Below, in pieces: positions 1 through 5,815 of a stretch of 7,088 nt of DNA. The notes below the pieces were generated by a model, which had not been told where the DNA came from, did not search any database, and saw nothing but the letters and a program-made list of their open reading frames with translations. The stretch spans positions 1 through 7,088 of the forward strand of contig JAJECB010000370.1 in the NCBI GenBank assembly GCA_022822245.1, given 5' to 3'. The translations under genes were made by a program, and so were the position numbers. The stretch's first letter is position 1. Each line of letters starts with the position of its first letter. The DNA comes from Gammaproteobacteria bacterium. GTDB lineage: Bacteria > Pseudomonadota > Gammaproteobacteria > HK1.

Positions 1-98
1 CCGTCCTGTGGGCGCGGAAACGGCCTGACCGTGCGGGACCGACTGGCGAGATTCAAGTCTAAAACTCCTCTAGACGAAGAAAATAATAATCTTATCAT
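1..98 (+). promoter_or_regulatory. Upstream leader with AT-rich block before the binding-protein gene
   Basis: No gene can be supported here. The first 50 bases are GC-rich like the rest of the window. Bases 51-100 are only about 26% G+C (13 of 50 by count), the lowest stretch in the window. This is where a promoter or an open translation start region would be expected. An AATAAT at 85-90 matches five of six bases of a sigma-70 -10 box, but there is no credible -35 at the right distance and it would leave almost no leader, so I do not call a promoter box. A purine run (GAAGAAAA, about 76-83) lies too far from the ATG at 99 to be a good ribosome site. A short frame ending at TAA 60-62 could be the tail of an upstream gene, but 19 codons are too few to judge. 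Confidence 0.35.
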
Positions 99-1334
99 AT
101 GGTTACAACCGAACGGCAGTCCAACGTTGGGACACTAGTGACCTTGAGTCTCGTTTCAGCCGTGGCGGTGGCGTCGATGCTCGGCGCGAGCGGCCCGGCG
201 AGCGCGGCCGATCGGGTGGTGAAGATTGCGGGCTTCGGCGCGAAGTCGGGGGTCGTCCGCTCGTTCGGCATCAACACCGAGGCGGTCATGCAGGCAGCCG
301 TCGAGCACATCAACGGCCAGGGCGGCGTCAAGCTCGGCGACGGCACCATGGCCATGATCGAGATGAGCTTCGACGACGACCGCTGCAACGCCGAGGAAGG
401 CATCTCCGTCCTTCGCAAGATCGCGAGCTCGGACGCCCTCGTCGCGGTCGGGCCGACCTGCTCGAACGTGGCCGAACCCCTCTTCGGCATCCTCCAGCGC
501 GACGTTGACGACGCCGGCGACTCCGGCCTCCAGATCCCGGTCTTCACCGACACCGCGATCAAGGGCGGCCTCGCGAAGATCTCGGAGTGGGCGTTCCGCA
601 ACGTGCCCAACGAGAACGAGATGTACCGCACCCTGTTCCTCTGGGTGAAGGAGAACTATCCGGACCTCCAGACGATGTTCGGTGGGGTGGAAGAGGACTT
701 CGCCCACTCGCGCTTCACTTGGTACAAGGTGATGGACACCCGGGCCAAGGAGGCCGGCTTCGAGGTCAAGGGCTTCGCCAAGTGGCTGCTCGCGGACACG
801 AACTTCACCCAGCAGGTGCGGGAGATGAAGAAGGCCAAGCCCGACTTCGTGGCCATTTCCTCGCATCCCTTCACCCTCTGCGGGGTCCTCAAGGAGATGA
901 ACCGCCAGCGGGTACGGCCGAAGCTGATGATCGGCCTCACCAGCTCCTCGAGCATGGAGACCCTCCAGGGGTGCTCGAAGGCGGCGGAAGGGATCATCAT
1001 CCCGAGCAGCTTCGCGCCGGTCACCGATCGGGCCAAGCTCGTCGCGAAGCTCACCGACGAGAAGGGCGGATCGGCCGATCTCCACAGCGCCGCGGCGTGG
1101 GAGATCGTCGAGGTCCTCACGCAGGTCATCGAGTCCGAAGGGATCATGGCCACCGCGGACTCGGTGCAGGAGGACCGGCGGAAGATTCGCGACGGGCTCG
1201 CGAAGCTCGAGACCACCAGCGGCCTCATCGGGACGATCATGCGCGAGATGGACGGGGAGGCGACCAAGCCCTACCTCTACGTGCATGCCCAGGATGGCCA
1301 GTGGGCGGTGCTGCACGACCCGAGCGCGAGCTAG
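99..1334 (+). CDS. Periplasmic substrate-binding protein of a Liv/HAAT-type ABC transporter (LivK-like, Peripla_BP_6 family)
   Basis: This 411-residue protein should capture the substrate in the periplasm and hand it to the LivH/LivM permeases encoded downstream. Residues 1-36 look like a Sec signal peptide: Arg6, a hydrophobic core at about 12-30, and an Ala-Ser-Ala site at 34-36. There is no lipobox cysteine. The mature part begins with VVKIAGFGAKSG, the usual first strand of the family. Asp-Asp-Asp-Arg-Cys (92-96) and Gly-Pro-Thr-Cys-Ser (118-122) match the places where LivJ/LivK carry a disulfide. The Cys96-Cys121 spacing of 25 equals that of Cys53-Cys78 in E. coli LivJ as I recall it. 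Ser122 falls where LivJ has ligand-contacting serines. Two further cysteines (261 and 292) could form a second bridge. ATG 99 has no strong ribosome site, but the next candidate (GTG at 138) would remove the signal's positive end. Family is certain; substrate is unknown. Confidence 0.93.
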   Translation: MVTTERQSNVGTLVTLSLVSAVAVASMLGASGPASAADRVVKIAGFGAKSGVVRSFGINTEAVMQAAVEHINGQGGVKLGDGTMAMIEMSFDDDRCNAEEGISVLRKIASSDALVAVGPTCSNVAEPLFGILQRDVDDAGDSGLQIPVFTDTAIKGGLAKISEWAFRNVPNENEMYRTLFLWVKENYPDLQTMFGGVEEDFAHSRFTWYKVMDTRAKEAGFEVKGFAKWLLADTNFTQQVREMKKAKPDFVAISSHPFTLCGVLKEMNRQRVRPKLMIGLTSSSSMETLQGCSKAAEGIIIPSSFAPVTDRAKLVAKLTDEKGGSADLHSAAAWEIVEVLTQVIESEGIMATADSVQEDRRKIRDGLAKLETTSGLIGTIMREMDGEATKPYLYVHAQDGQWAVLHDPSAS

Positions 1335-1350
1335 CCGCTTCGGACGACAA

Positions 1351-1381
1351 GGGGGCCGGGCCGGTACCGGGCCCGGCCCCC
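1351..1381 (+). promoter_or_regulatory. GC-rich stem-loop between the binding-protein and permease genes
   Basis: Bases 1351-1362 and 1370-1381 are perfect reverse complements: a 12-bp stem made only of G-C pairs with a 7-base loop (1363-1369). It begins 16 bases after the binding-protein stop and ends 44 bases before the LivH start. No T-run follows (next bases CCCTTCCC), so it is not a classical intrinsic terminator. By analogy with other binding-protein-dependent operons, where intergenic hairpins protect the upstream mRNA end, it may keep binding-protein mRNA more abundant than permease mRNA. The structure is seen; the role is inferred. Confidence 0.6.
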
Positions 1382-1425
1382 CCTTCCCGGGGACCTGAGG
1401 CAGCCCGGAGACGAGGAGTCGCGTC

Positions 1426-2331
1426 ATGATGGAAATCGAGATTTTCGGATGGACGCCTCTTGACTACATCCAGACCATCGTGGACGGCATCCTGTTCGGG
1501 GCCACCTACGCAATCATCGCCATCGGCTTCACCCTGATCTTCGGGGTGATGGACAAGCTCAACCTCGCCTACGCAGCTACCGCCCTTGCCGGCGCCTACC
1601 TGAGCTGGGGGGTCGGTACGCAGATTCCGCTGCCGGCCCCGCTCGCCTATGCCATATCGGCAGTCTCTGCGGGGGTTTTCGGCTACCTCGTCTATATCTG
1701 CAATTTCCGGTACATCCCGTCGGGGGCGCCGCTCGCGTCGCTGCTTGCCACGGTGGGCATGCTGCTGTTTCTCGAGGAGGTGATCGTCCACGCCACGGAA
1801 GGCATGCCACAGCCGTATCCGGCCCTGTTCGACGACGTCATGCTGGAATGGGGCGACTTCGGGATGCGGGGCGACCTGATGTTCGTGTTCGGACTGTGCG
1901 TCCTCGCGACGGCTTTCCTGCTCTACGTCCTCTATCGGACAAAGCTCGGCATGGCGACCCGGGCGGTTGCCCAGCAACCGGTCGCGGCACAGCTTTGCGG
2001 CATGAGCGTGCAGGGAACGAACTCGACCACATTCGTCATCGCCGGGGTCATCGGCGGCATCGCGGGGGCGATGGTCGGTGCTTCGGTCGGCATCCTCTCT
2101 CCGCTCCTCACCGTGCCGGTCACCGTGAAGGGCCTCATCGCAGCGGTCATCGGGGGGCTCGGGAGCATTCCCGGGGCCATCGTAGGCGGGCTGCTGATCG
2201 GGGCGCTGGAAAACACGTTCCAGCTCGTCCGCGGCGTCACCGAACGCGACATGTACGTGATGCTGCTGCTCTTCGCGTTCCTCGCGTTCCGCCCCGGCGG
2301 TATTTTCGGAACCGCGGCGAGACACGAGTAG
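1426..2331 (+). CDS. livH: LivH-type ABC transporter permease, first copy
   Basis: A 301-residue integral membrane protein, the usual length for LivH, which forms half of the inner-membrane channel with LivM. Hydrophobic segments lie at about 15-41, 47-63, 68-92, 100-121, 150-170, 202-224, 234-262 and 275-289, in line with about eight spans. Family hallmarks are the N-terminal block AIGFTLIFGVM (32-42) followed by LNLAYA (45-50), the cytoplasmic coupling stretch starting RTKLG at 171 and running to CGM at 191-193, the glycine-rich GLIAAVIGGLGSIPGA block (236-251), and the closing FRPGGIFG (288-295). Two ATGs are adjacent (1426 and 1429). A GAGGAG ribosome site at 1413-1418 lies 7 bases before the first and 10 before the second, so either could be used. 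The gene lies 91 bases after the binding protein and shares the operon. Codon use is slightly less GC-extreme at about 1640-1800 than in its neighbours. Confidence 0.93.
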   Translation: MMEIEIFGWTPLDYIQTIVDGILFGATYAIIAIGFTLIFGVMDKLNLAYAATALAGAYLSWGVGTQIPLPAPLAYAISAVSAGVFGYLVYICNFRYIPSGAPLASLLATVGMLLFLEEVIVHATEGMPQPYPALFDDVMLEWGDFGMRGDLMFVFGLCVLATAFLLYVLYRTKLGMATRAVAQQPVAAQLCGMSVQGTNSTTFVIAGVIGGIAGAMVGASVGILSPLLTVPVTVKGLIAAVIGGLGSIPGAIVGGLLIGALENTFQLVRGVTERDMYVMLLLFAFLAFRPGGIFGTAARHE

Positions 2332-2458
2332 ACGCGGTGGACGACGTCCGCGGAGGCTTCGGAATCCACCTCGTCTCCGGACGGGAGCGCACCGCTGTCC
2401 GCCCGGCGTGCGGCACGGCGCGTACCGCCAGGCGCTGAGCGGGAGGGGTTCGCCAGCC
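2332..2458 (+). other. 127-base spacer between livH and livM
   Basis: This is the longest gap inside the run of membrane and ATPase genes; the later junctions overlap or are at most 51 bases. I see no gene, strong hairpin or repeat in it. Small inverted pairs exist (GGAC 2339-2342 with GTCC 2346-2349; CGGAC 2378-2382 with GTCCG 2397-2401) but are too short to call. The frame of LivH stays open through it after the TAG at 2329, but the translation is Ser/Arg/Ala-rich and unlike any LivH tail. It ends in the LivM ribosome site. Confidence 0.5.
2441..2448 (+). promoter_or_regulatory. Ribosome binding site that fixes the LivM start at 2459
   Basis: GGGAGGGG lies 10 bases before ATG 2459. It supports that start over the upstream in-frame GTG at 2408, which would add a 17-residue basic, non-membrane extension unlike LivM and has no ribosome site of comparable quality. 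Starting at 2459 also gives exactly the same length (302 residues) as the second LivM copy. Confidence 0.7.
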
Positions 2459-3367
2459 ATGGACTTCATTTGGGGCCTCGTTCAGCTCTTCGGGGTCCAC
2501 ACCATCCTCGGGCTCTCCGCGTACGTCATCATCCTGACCGGCCAGGTCACCATGGCCCAGGCCGGATTCTTCGCGGTCGGCGCATACATCGCGGGGATGC
2601 TGACGGTGCTCGGGGAGTGGCACATCATCCCCGCAATGATTGCGGGGAGCCTCGTCACGGGGGCCCTCGCGTGCATCATCGGGTTCCCGGCGCTACGGGT
2701 GAAGGGCCTCATGTTCACGGTGGCGACCCTCGCCTTCGGCGAGTTCGTCCGGCTCTTCTGGTTCAACTTCGACTACCAGATCAGCCGCGGGGAATTCCAG
2801 ATCGGCCCGCTCGGCGGCGAAGGGTTCCGGCAGATCCGCTTCTTCCCGGAGAACGGGTGGACGACCCTCGAGGTCGCCATCTTCGTGTGGGTCTGGGTCG
2901 TCATCATCATGGCCGTCCTGTGGTGGATGGACCGCTCCCGGATCGGATCGGTACTGCGCGCGGTCGGGGAGGACGAGCTCGCGGCCCAGTCGGTCGGAAT
3001 CAACCTCACGGTCGTCAAGGTGACCGCGTTCACCATCGGGGGGCTCATCGCGGGGCTCGGAGGCGCGATCTACGCCCACTACACGACCCACATCGAGCAC
3101 CTCAACTTCGGGGTCCTGATGGCTACCTTCGCCATCACCTATCCGCTCCTCGGGGGGCTCCGGTCGGTATTCGGGACACTGGTCGCGGTGCTCTTCGTCC
3201 AGGGGTTCCTGGTCGAAGGGCTGCGCTTCCTCGGAGACTGGCGAAACCTCCTCTTCGGCGCGTTCATCGTGCTCGCGATGAACGTGCGTCCCTCCGGTTT
3301 CATCGACGCCCGGGCCACCCGAACGCTCGGGAGGCTGTTCCGGGTCGGAGAACGCGACCGTGCTTGA
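2459..3367 (+). CDS. livM: LivM-type ABC transporter permease, first copy
   Basis: A 302-residue membrane protein that should pair with LivH as the second half of the channel. It matches the shorter LivM class; E. coli LivM carries an extra N-terminal part. Recognisable blocks are LGLSAYVIILTGQVTMAQAG (17-36), the GFPALRVKGLMFTVATLAFGE block (75-95), the conserved Phe-Gly-Glu-Phe-Val-Arg region (93-98), the cytoplasmic coupling stretch DRSRIGSVLRAVGEDELAAQ (158-177), GGLIAGLGGAIYAHY (194-208), and the closing NVRPSGFID (275-283). Hydrophobic spans fill most of the rest. Trp is abundant at 143-156, which is probably a membrane span. A 127-base gap separates it from the LivH stop, while its own end overlaps the LivG start by 8 bases. 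Leucine is mostly CTC and glycine mostly GGG, unlike the second copy's 3' half. Confidence 0.93.
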   Translation: MDFIWGLVQLFGVHTILGLSAYVIILTGQVTMAQAGFFAVGAYIAGMLTVLGEWHIIPAMIAGSLVTGALACIIGFPALRVKGLMFTVATLAFGEFVRLFWFNFDYQISRGEFQIGPLGGEGFRQIRFFPENGWTTLEVAIFVWVWVVIIMAVLWWMDRSRIGSVLRAVGEDELAAQSVGINLTVVKVTAFTIGGLIAGLGGAIYAHYTTHIEHLNFGVLMATFAITYPLLGGLRSVFGTLVAVLFVQGFLVEGLRFLGDWRNLLFGAFIVLAMNVRPSGFIDARATRTLGRLFRVGERDRA

Positions 3368-4139
3368 GCTGCGCGCCCTCACGAAACACTTCGGGGGCGT
3401 ACGCGCCGTGGACGGCCTCGACATCACCGTGGAGGAGGGTCAGATCTTCGGCCTCATCGGACCCAACGGCTCCGGCAAGAGCACGACCGTGAACCTCATC
3501 TGCGGGGTGTTCCCGGTCACCGCGGGCAGCGTCGCATTCGAGGGGGCGGAGATCACGAACAGCCCGCCACACGTCGCCCTGCGGTCCGGCATCGCCCGAA
3601 CCTTCCAGAATATCCGCCTCTTCTCCGACCTCACCGTCTGGCAGAACCTGTGGGTGGCCCAGAACGGAGAGGCAACCGTGCGGGCGGAAGGCTTCATCTC
3701 GCGCTGGCTGTCGGGAAACCGGGGCCAGCGCGCATCGGTCGAGGAGCAGCTCGAGTTCTCGGGGCTCGCAGACAAGCGCGACGAACTCGCGGGCAGCCTC
3801 GCGTTCGGCGAACAGCGGCGCCTCGAGCTCGCCCGCGCCCTTGCCGCCCGCCCGAAGCTCCTCCTGCTGGACGAGCCGGCGGCGGGCATGAACCTCGAGG
3901 AAGTGCGGCTCCTGGATGAGCGGCTGCGGTGGCTGAACGAGCAGCAGGGCATCACGATTCTCCTCGTGGAGCACGTCATGGAGCTCGTGATGGGGATCAC
4001 CCACCGCATCGCGGCGCTCAACTTCGGGCGCAAGATCGCGGAGGGGACTCCGACCGAGATTCAGCAGAACCAGGCCGTGCAGGAGGCCTATCTCGGGCAC
4101 TCGGAAGACGGTGACGACGAAGGAGGAGCCCCCGCTTGA
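3360..4139 (+). CDS. livG: LivG-type ABC transporter ATP-binding protein, first copy
   Basis: A 259-residue cytoplasmic ATPase, normal LivG length, which powers transport as a heterodimer with LivF. Walker A is GPNGSGKST (34-42), the Q-loop is Gln83 within RTFQNIRLF (80-88), the signature is LAFGEQRR (147-154), Walker B LLLLDEP is at 167-173 with catalytic Glu172, and the switch histidine is His205 in LLVEH. The signature's LAxG form is normal for LivG. The RTFQN block and the Leu/Phe-rich stretch after it are typical of LivG and contact the permease. The acidic C-terminal tail (HSEDGDDEGG, 247-256) is a small oddity. The GTG start at 3360 has GGAG at 3347-3350 nine bases upstream and overlaps the LivM stop by 8 bases, which suggests translational coupling. 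All catalytic motifs are intact. Confidence 0.95.
   Translation: MLELRALTKHFGGVRAVDGLDITVEEGQIFGLIGPNGSGKSTTVNLICGVFPVTAGSVAFEGAEITNSPPHVALRSGIARTFQNIRLFSDLTVWQNLWVAQNGEATVRAEGFISRWLSGNRGQRASVEEQLEFSGLADKRDELAGSLAFGEQRRLELARALAARPKLLLLDEPAAGMNLEEVRLLDERLRWLNEQQGITILLVEHVMELVMGITHRIAALNFGRKIAEGTPTEIQQNQAVQEAYLGHSEDGDDEGGAPA
4121..4128 (+). promoter_or_regulatory. Strong ribosome site supporting a TTG start for livF
   Basis: AGGAGGAG lies inside the end of the LivG gene and ends 7 bases before TTG 4136. The TTG shares bases with the LivG stop (TTGA, 4136-4139). No ATG or GTG occurs at a suitable position before the conserved ATPase fold begins, so the strong site and the 4-base overlap make TTG the likely start. 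Confidence 0.7.
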
Positions 4140-4858
4140 GCGAATCCTTCCTCAACGTCAGCGGCGTCGCCACCGCCTATGGCAACATCGAAGCGCTCAA
4201 GGGGGTGAACCTCGCCGCCGCGGACGGCGAGATCACCTGTCTCCTCGGCCCGAACGGGGCCGGCAAGACCACCCTGATGATGACCATCGCCGGGATCCTC
4301 AAGCCCCGCCGGGGCTCCATCACCCTGCGGGGAGAGGAGATCGCGGGGCGGGCGCCTCGCCATATCGTCGAGCGGGGCATCGCCCTCGTGCCCGAGAACC
4401 GGCTGGTCTTTCCGGACATGACGGTGGAGGAGAACCTGCGTGCGGGCGCGTTCGCGCGCAACGATTCCGCCAATGTCGACCGCGACGTGCAGGCGATGTT
4501 CGCGCGCTTCCCCGTACTCGACGAGCGTTCCACCCAGAATGCCGGCACCCTCTCGGGCGGCGAGCAGCAGATGCTCGCCATTTCCCGCGCCCTCATGGCC
4601 CGGCCGAAGCTCCTCCTGATGGACGAGCCGTCCCTCGGTCTCGCGCCCCTCATCGTGGCGGACATCTTCCGGATCATTCGCGAGCTCAACGACGACGGCA
4701 CCACGATTTTCCTCGTCGAGCAGAATGCGCACATGGCCCTCCAGGTCGCCCACCGCTTCTATCTCATCGAGCAGGGCCAGGTGGTCTTCGATGGCGTCCC
4801 GGGCGAGATGGAGGAAGATGAGGTCATCAAGCGGGCCTATCTCGGGGCAGAGGTCTGA
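4136..4858 (+). CDS. livF: LivF-type ABC transporter ATP-binding protein
   Basis: A 240-residue cytoplasmic ATPase, close to the usual 235-240 for LivF and the partner of LivG. The fold opens with LNVSGVATAYGNIEALKGV (6-24). Walker A is GPNGAGKT (38-45). The Q-loop glutamine is replaced by Glu87 in LVPENR; LivF proteins normally read VPEGR here, so the Glu is typical but Asn88 for Gly is not. The signature is LSGGEQQ (139-145), Walker B is LLLMDEP (159-165) with Glu164, and the D-loop region SLGLAP (166-171) is characteristic of LivF. The switch position carries Gln196 in LVEQNA in place of His, as in the LivF family. The start is TTG with a 4-base overlap with LivG, so the two ATPases are probably made in equal amounts. 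It is the only LivF in the window and may serve both permease pairs. Confidence 0.95.
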   Translation: MSESFLNVSGVATAYGNIEALKGVNLAAADGEITCLLGPNGAGKTTLMMTIAGILKPRRGSITLRGEEIAGRAPRHIVERGIALVPENRLVFPDMTVEENLRAGAFARNDSANVDRDVQAMFARFPVLDERSTQNAGTLSGGEQQMLAISRALMARPKLLLMDEPSLGLAPLIVADIFRIIRELNDDGTTIFLVEQNAHMALQVAHRFYLIEQGQVVFDGVPGEMEEDEVIKRAYLGAEV

Positions 4859-4861
4859 CCC

Positions 4862-4885
4862 GAGGAGCCCTCCTCCTCCCGAGGG
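4862..4885 (+). promoter_or_regulatory. Two competing short hairpins ahead of the second livH
   Basis: GAGGAG (4862-4867) can pair with CTCCTC (4873-4878). CCCTC (4868-4872) can instead pair with GAGGG (4881-4885), the nearest ribosome-site-like run before the small ORF at 4896. The two pairings clash in space, so they could act as alternative structures that hide or expose that run. The stems are only 5-6 bp and may be chance in GC-rich DNA. Confidence 0.25.
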
Positions 4886-4895
4886 CGGCGGACCC

Positions 4896-4913
4896 ATGCA
4901 GGTCGACCGGTGA
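4896..4913 (+). other. Five-codon ORF whose stop overlaps the GTG start of the second livH
   Basis: ATG 4896 opens a frame coding Met-Gln-Val-Asp-Arg and ends at TGA 4911-4913, which overlaps the GTG start (4910-4912) in a GTGA junction. GAGGG at 4881-4885 lies 10 bases upstream. If translated, it would bring a ribosome to the weakly marked LivH2 start by termination-reinitiation. It may equally be chance: no conservation can be tested here. Confidence 0.25.
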
Positions 4914-5809
4914 TCGTCGACTTCGTCCAGAACACCCTCGACGGCATCTTCGTCGGCTCGTCCTACTCGCTGCTCGCGATCGGCTTCACCCTGATCTTCG
5001 GGGTGATGCGGCGCCTCAACCTCTCCTACGGCCCGTCGATCATGCTCGGCATCTTCGCGGGCACCCTGCTGTACGTGGAGTTCGAGGCGGGGCTCCTTGC
5101 CGTCGCGGTCGCCACCGTGGCCGGGGCAGTGCTCGCCGGACTGTACGTGGAGCGGATGTGCTTCTGGGCGATCCGCCGGGGGGCGGCCCTCGCCTCGATG
5201 GTCTCGAGCTTCGCGATCTGGATGCAGCTCGAGGAGATCGTCACCGTCGTCTTTCCGGAGCGGACGTACCCGTTCCCGCCACTCGCGGACTTTGCCGTCG
5301 AGTTCGGAGAGTTCTTCATCCGCGGCGACCACGTCGTCATGTTCGCCTGCGCGGCGGCGATCACCATCGCGCTGCACCTGTTCCTGTTCCGGACCCGCTT
5401 CGGGCTCGCCCTGCGCGCCGTCTCCCGGAACCCGGCCGCCGCCGCCTTCGTCGGCAACCACACCGGCCTCGTGCTGTTCGCGGCGTTCGCCCTCGCCTCC
5501 GCGATCGGCGGGGTCGCCGGCTACCTCATCGCGGCCGGCGACCAGCAGATCACCCCCTACTTCGGGCTCTGGGCAACCTTCAAGGGACTCATCGCGATGA
5601 CCCTCGGCGGCATGGGGTCGATCCCGGGGGCCATCGCGGGCGGCTTGCTGCTCGGGATCATCGAAGCCCATTGCGGGTGGTACCTCGGCACCGAGTACCG
5701 GGACCTCGCTTCGTACGGGGTTCTCTTCGCCTTCCTCGTCTTCCGGCCGGGCGGGCTCTTCGCGCAGCGCCAGACGGTGCGAAGCCAGCTCGCCGAGCGC
5801 CGGGTATAG
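4910..5809 (+). CDS. livH: LivH-type ABC transporter permease, second copy
   Basis: A 299-residue LivH paralogue, expected to form the second channel with the LivM copy just downstream. It shares AIGFTLIFGVM (23-33) and LNLSYG (36-41) with the first copy, the cytoplasmic stretch starting RTRFGLALRAVSRNP (161-175), the block FKGLIAMTLGGMGSIPGA (224-241) and the closing FRPGGLFA (278-285). Much of the rest differs, so this is an old paralogue and not a recent copy. Where the first copy has CGMSVQG after the coupling stretch, this one has VGNHTG (181-186). The tail is longer and basic (RQTVRSQLAERR, 287-298). GTG 4910 is chosen because the fold begins at once after it; the ribosome site is weak (AGG at 4900-4902). 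An overlapping five-codon ORF may help its translation. It lies 51 bases after LivF and 6 bases before LivM2. Confidence 0.9.
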   Translation: MIVDFVQNTLDGIFVGSSYSLLAIGFTLIFGVMRRLNLSYGPSIMLGIFAGTLLYVEFEAGLLAVAVATVAGAVLAGLYVERMCFWAIRRGAALASMVSSFAIWMQLEEIVTVVFPERTYPFPPLADFAVEFGEFFIRGDHVVMFACAAAITIALHLFLFRTRFGLALRAVSRNPAAAAFVGNHTGLVLFAAFALASAIGGVAGYLIAAGDQQITPYFGLWATFKGLIAMTLGGMGSIPGAIAGGLLLGIIEAHCGWYLGTEYRDLASYGVLFAFLVFRPGGLFAQRQTVRSQLAERRV

Positions 5810-5815
5810 GCGACC

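Noticed and set aside
1..62. C-terminal end of an upstream gene in the frame ending at TAA 60-62
   Set aside because: Only 19 codons are visible, with no recognisable motif; the frame could be open by chance in GC-rich DNA.
1351..1390. Intrinsic terminator after the binding protein
   Set aside because: The stem is strong but is followed by CCCTTCCC and not a T-run, and the downstream genes need the transcript or another promoter. I keep it as a stem-loop only.
156..1427. 423-codon open frame on the - strand opposite the binding protein
   Set aside because: The product is rich in Arg, Gly, Pro, His and Glu in the low-complexity way typical of the antisense of a high-GC gene, with no family motif; the + strand gene has a signal peptide and clear family blocks.
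2408..2458. GTG 2408 as the livM start, adding 17 residues
   Set aside because: The extension is basic and non-membrane, the good ribosome site is at 2441-2448 ahead of ATG 2459, and the shorter form has the same length as the second LivM.
4088..5671. 527-codon open frame on the - strand across livF and the second livH
   Set aside because: It is a shadow of two well-supported genes: GC-rich third positions remove stops on the opposite strand. It is Asp/Glu/Gly/Arg-rich, has no domain, and spans a gene boundary.
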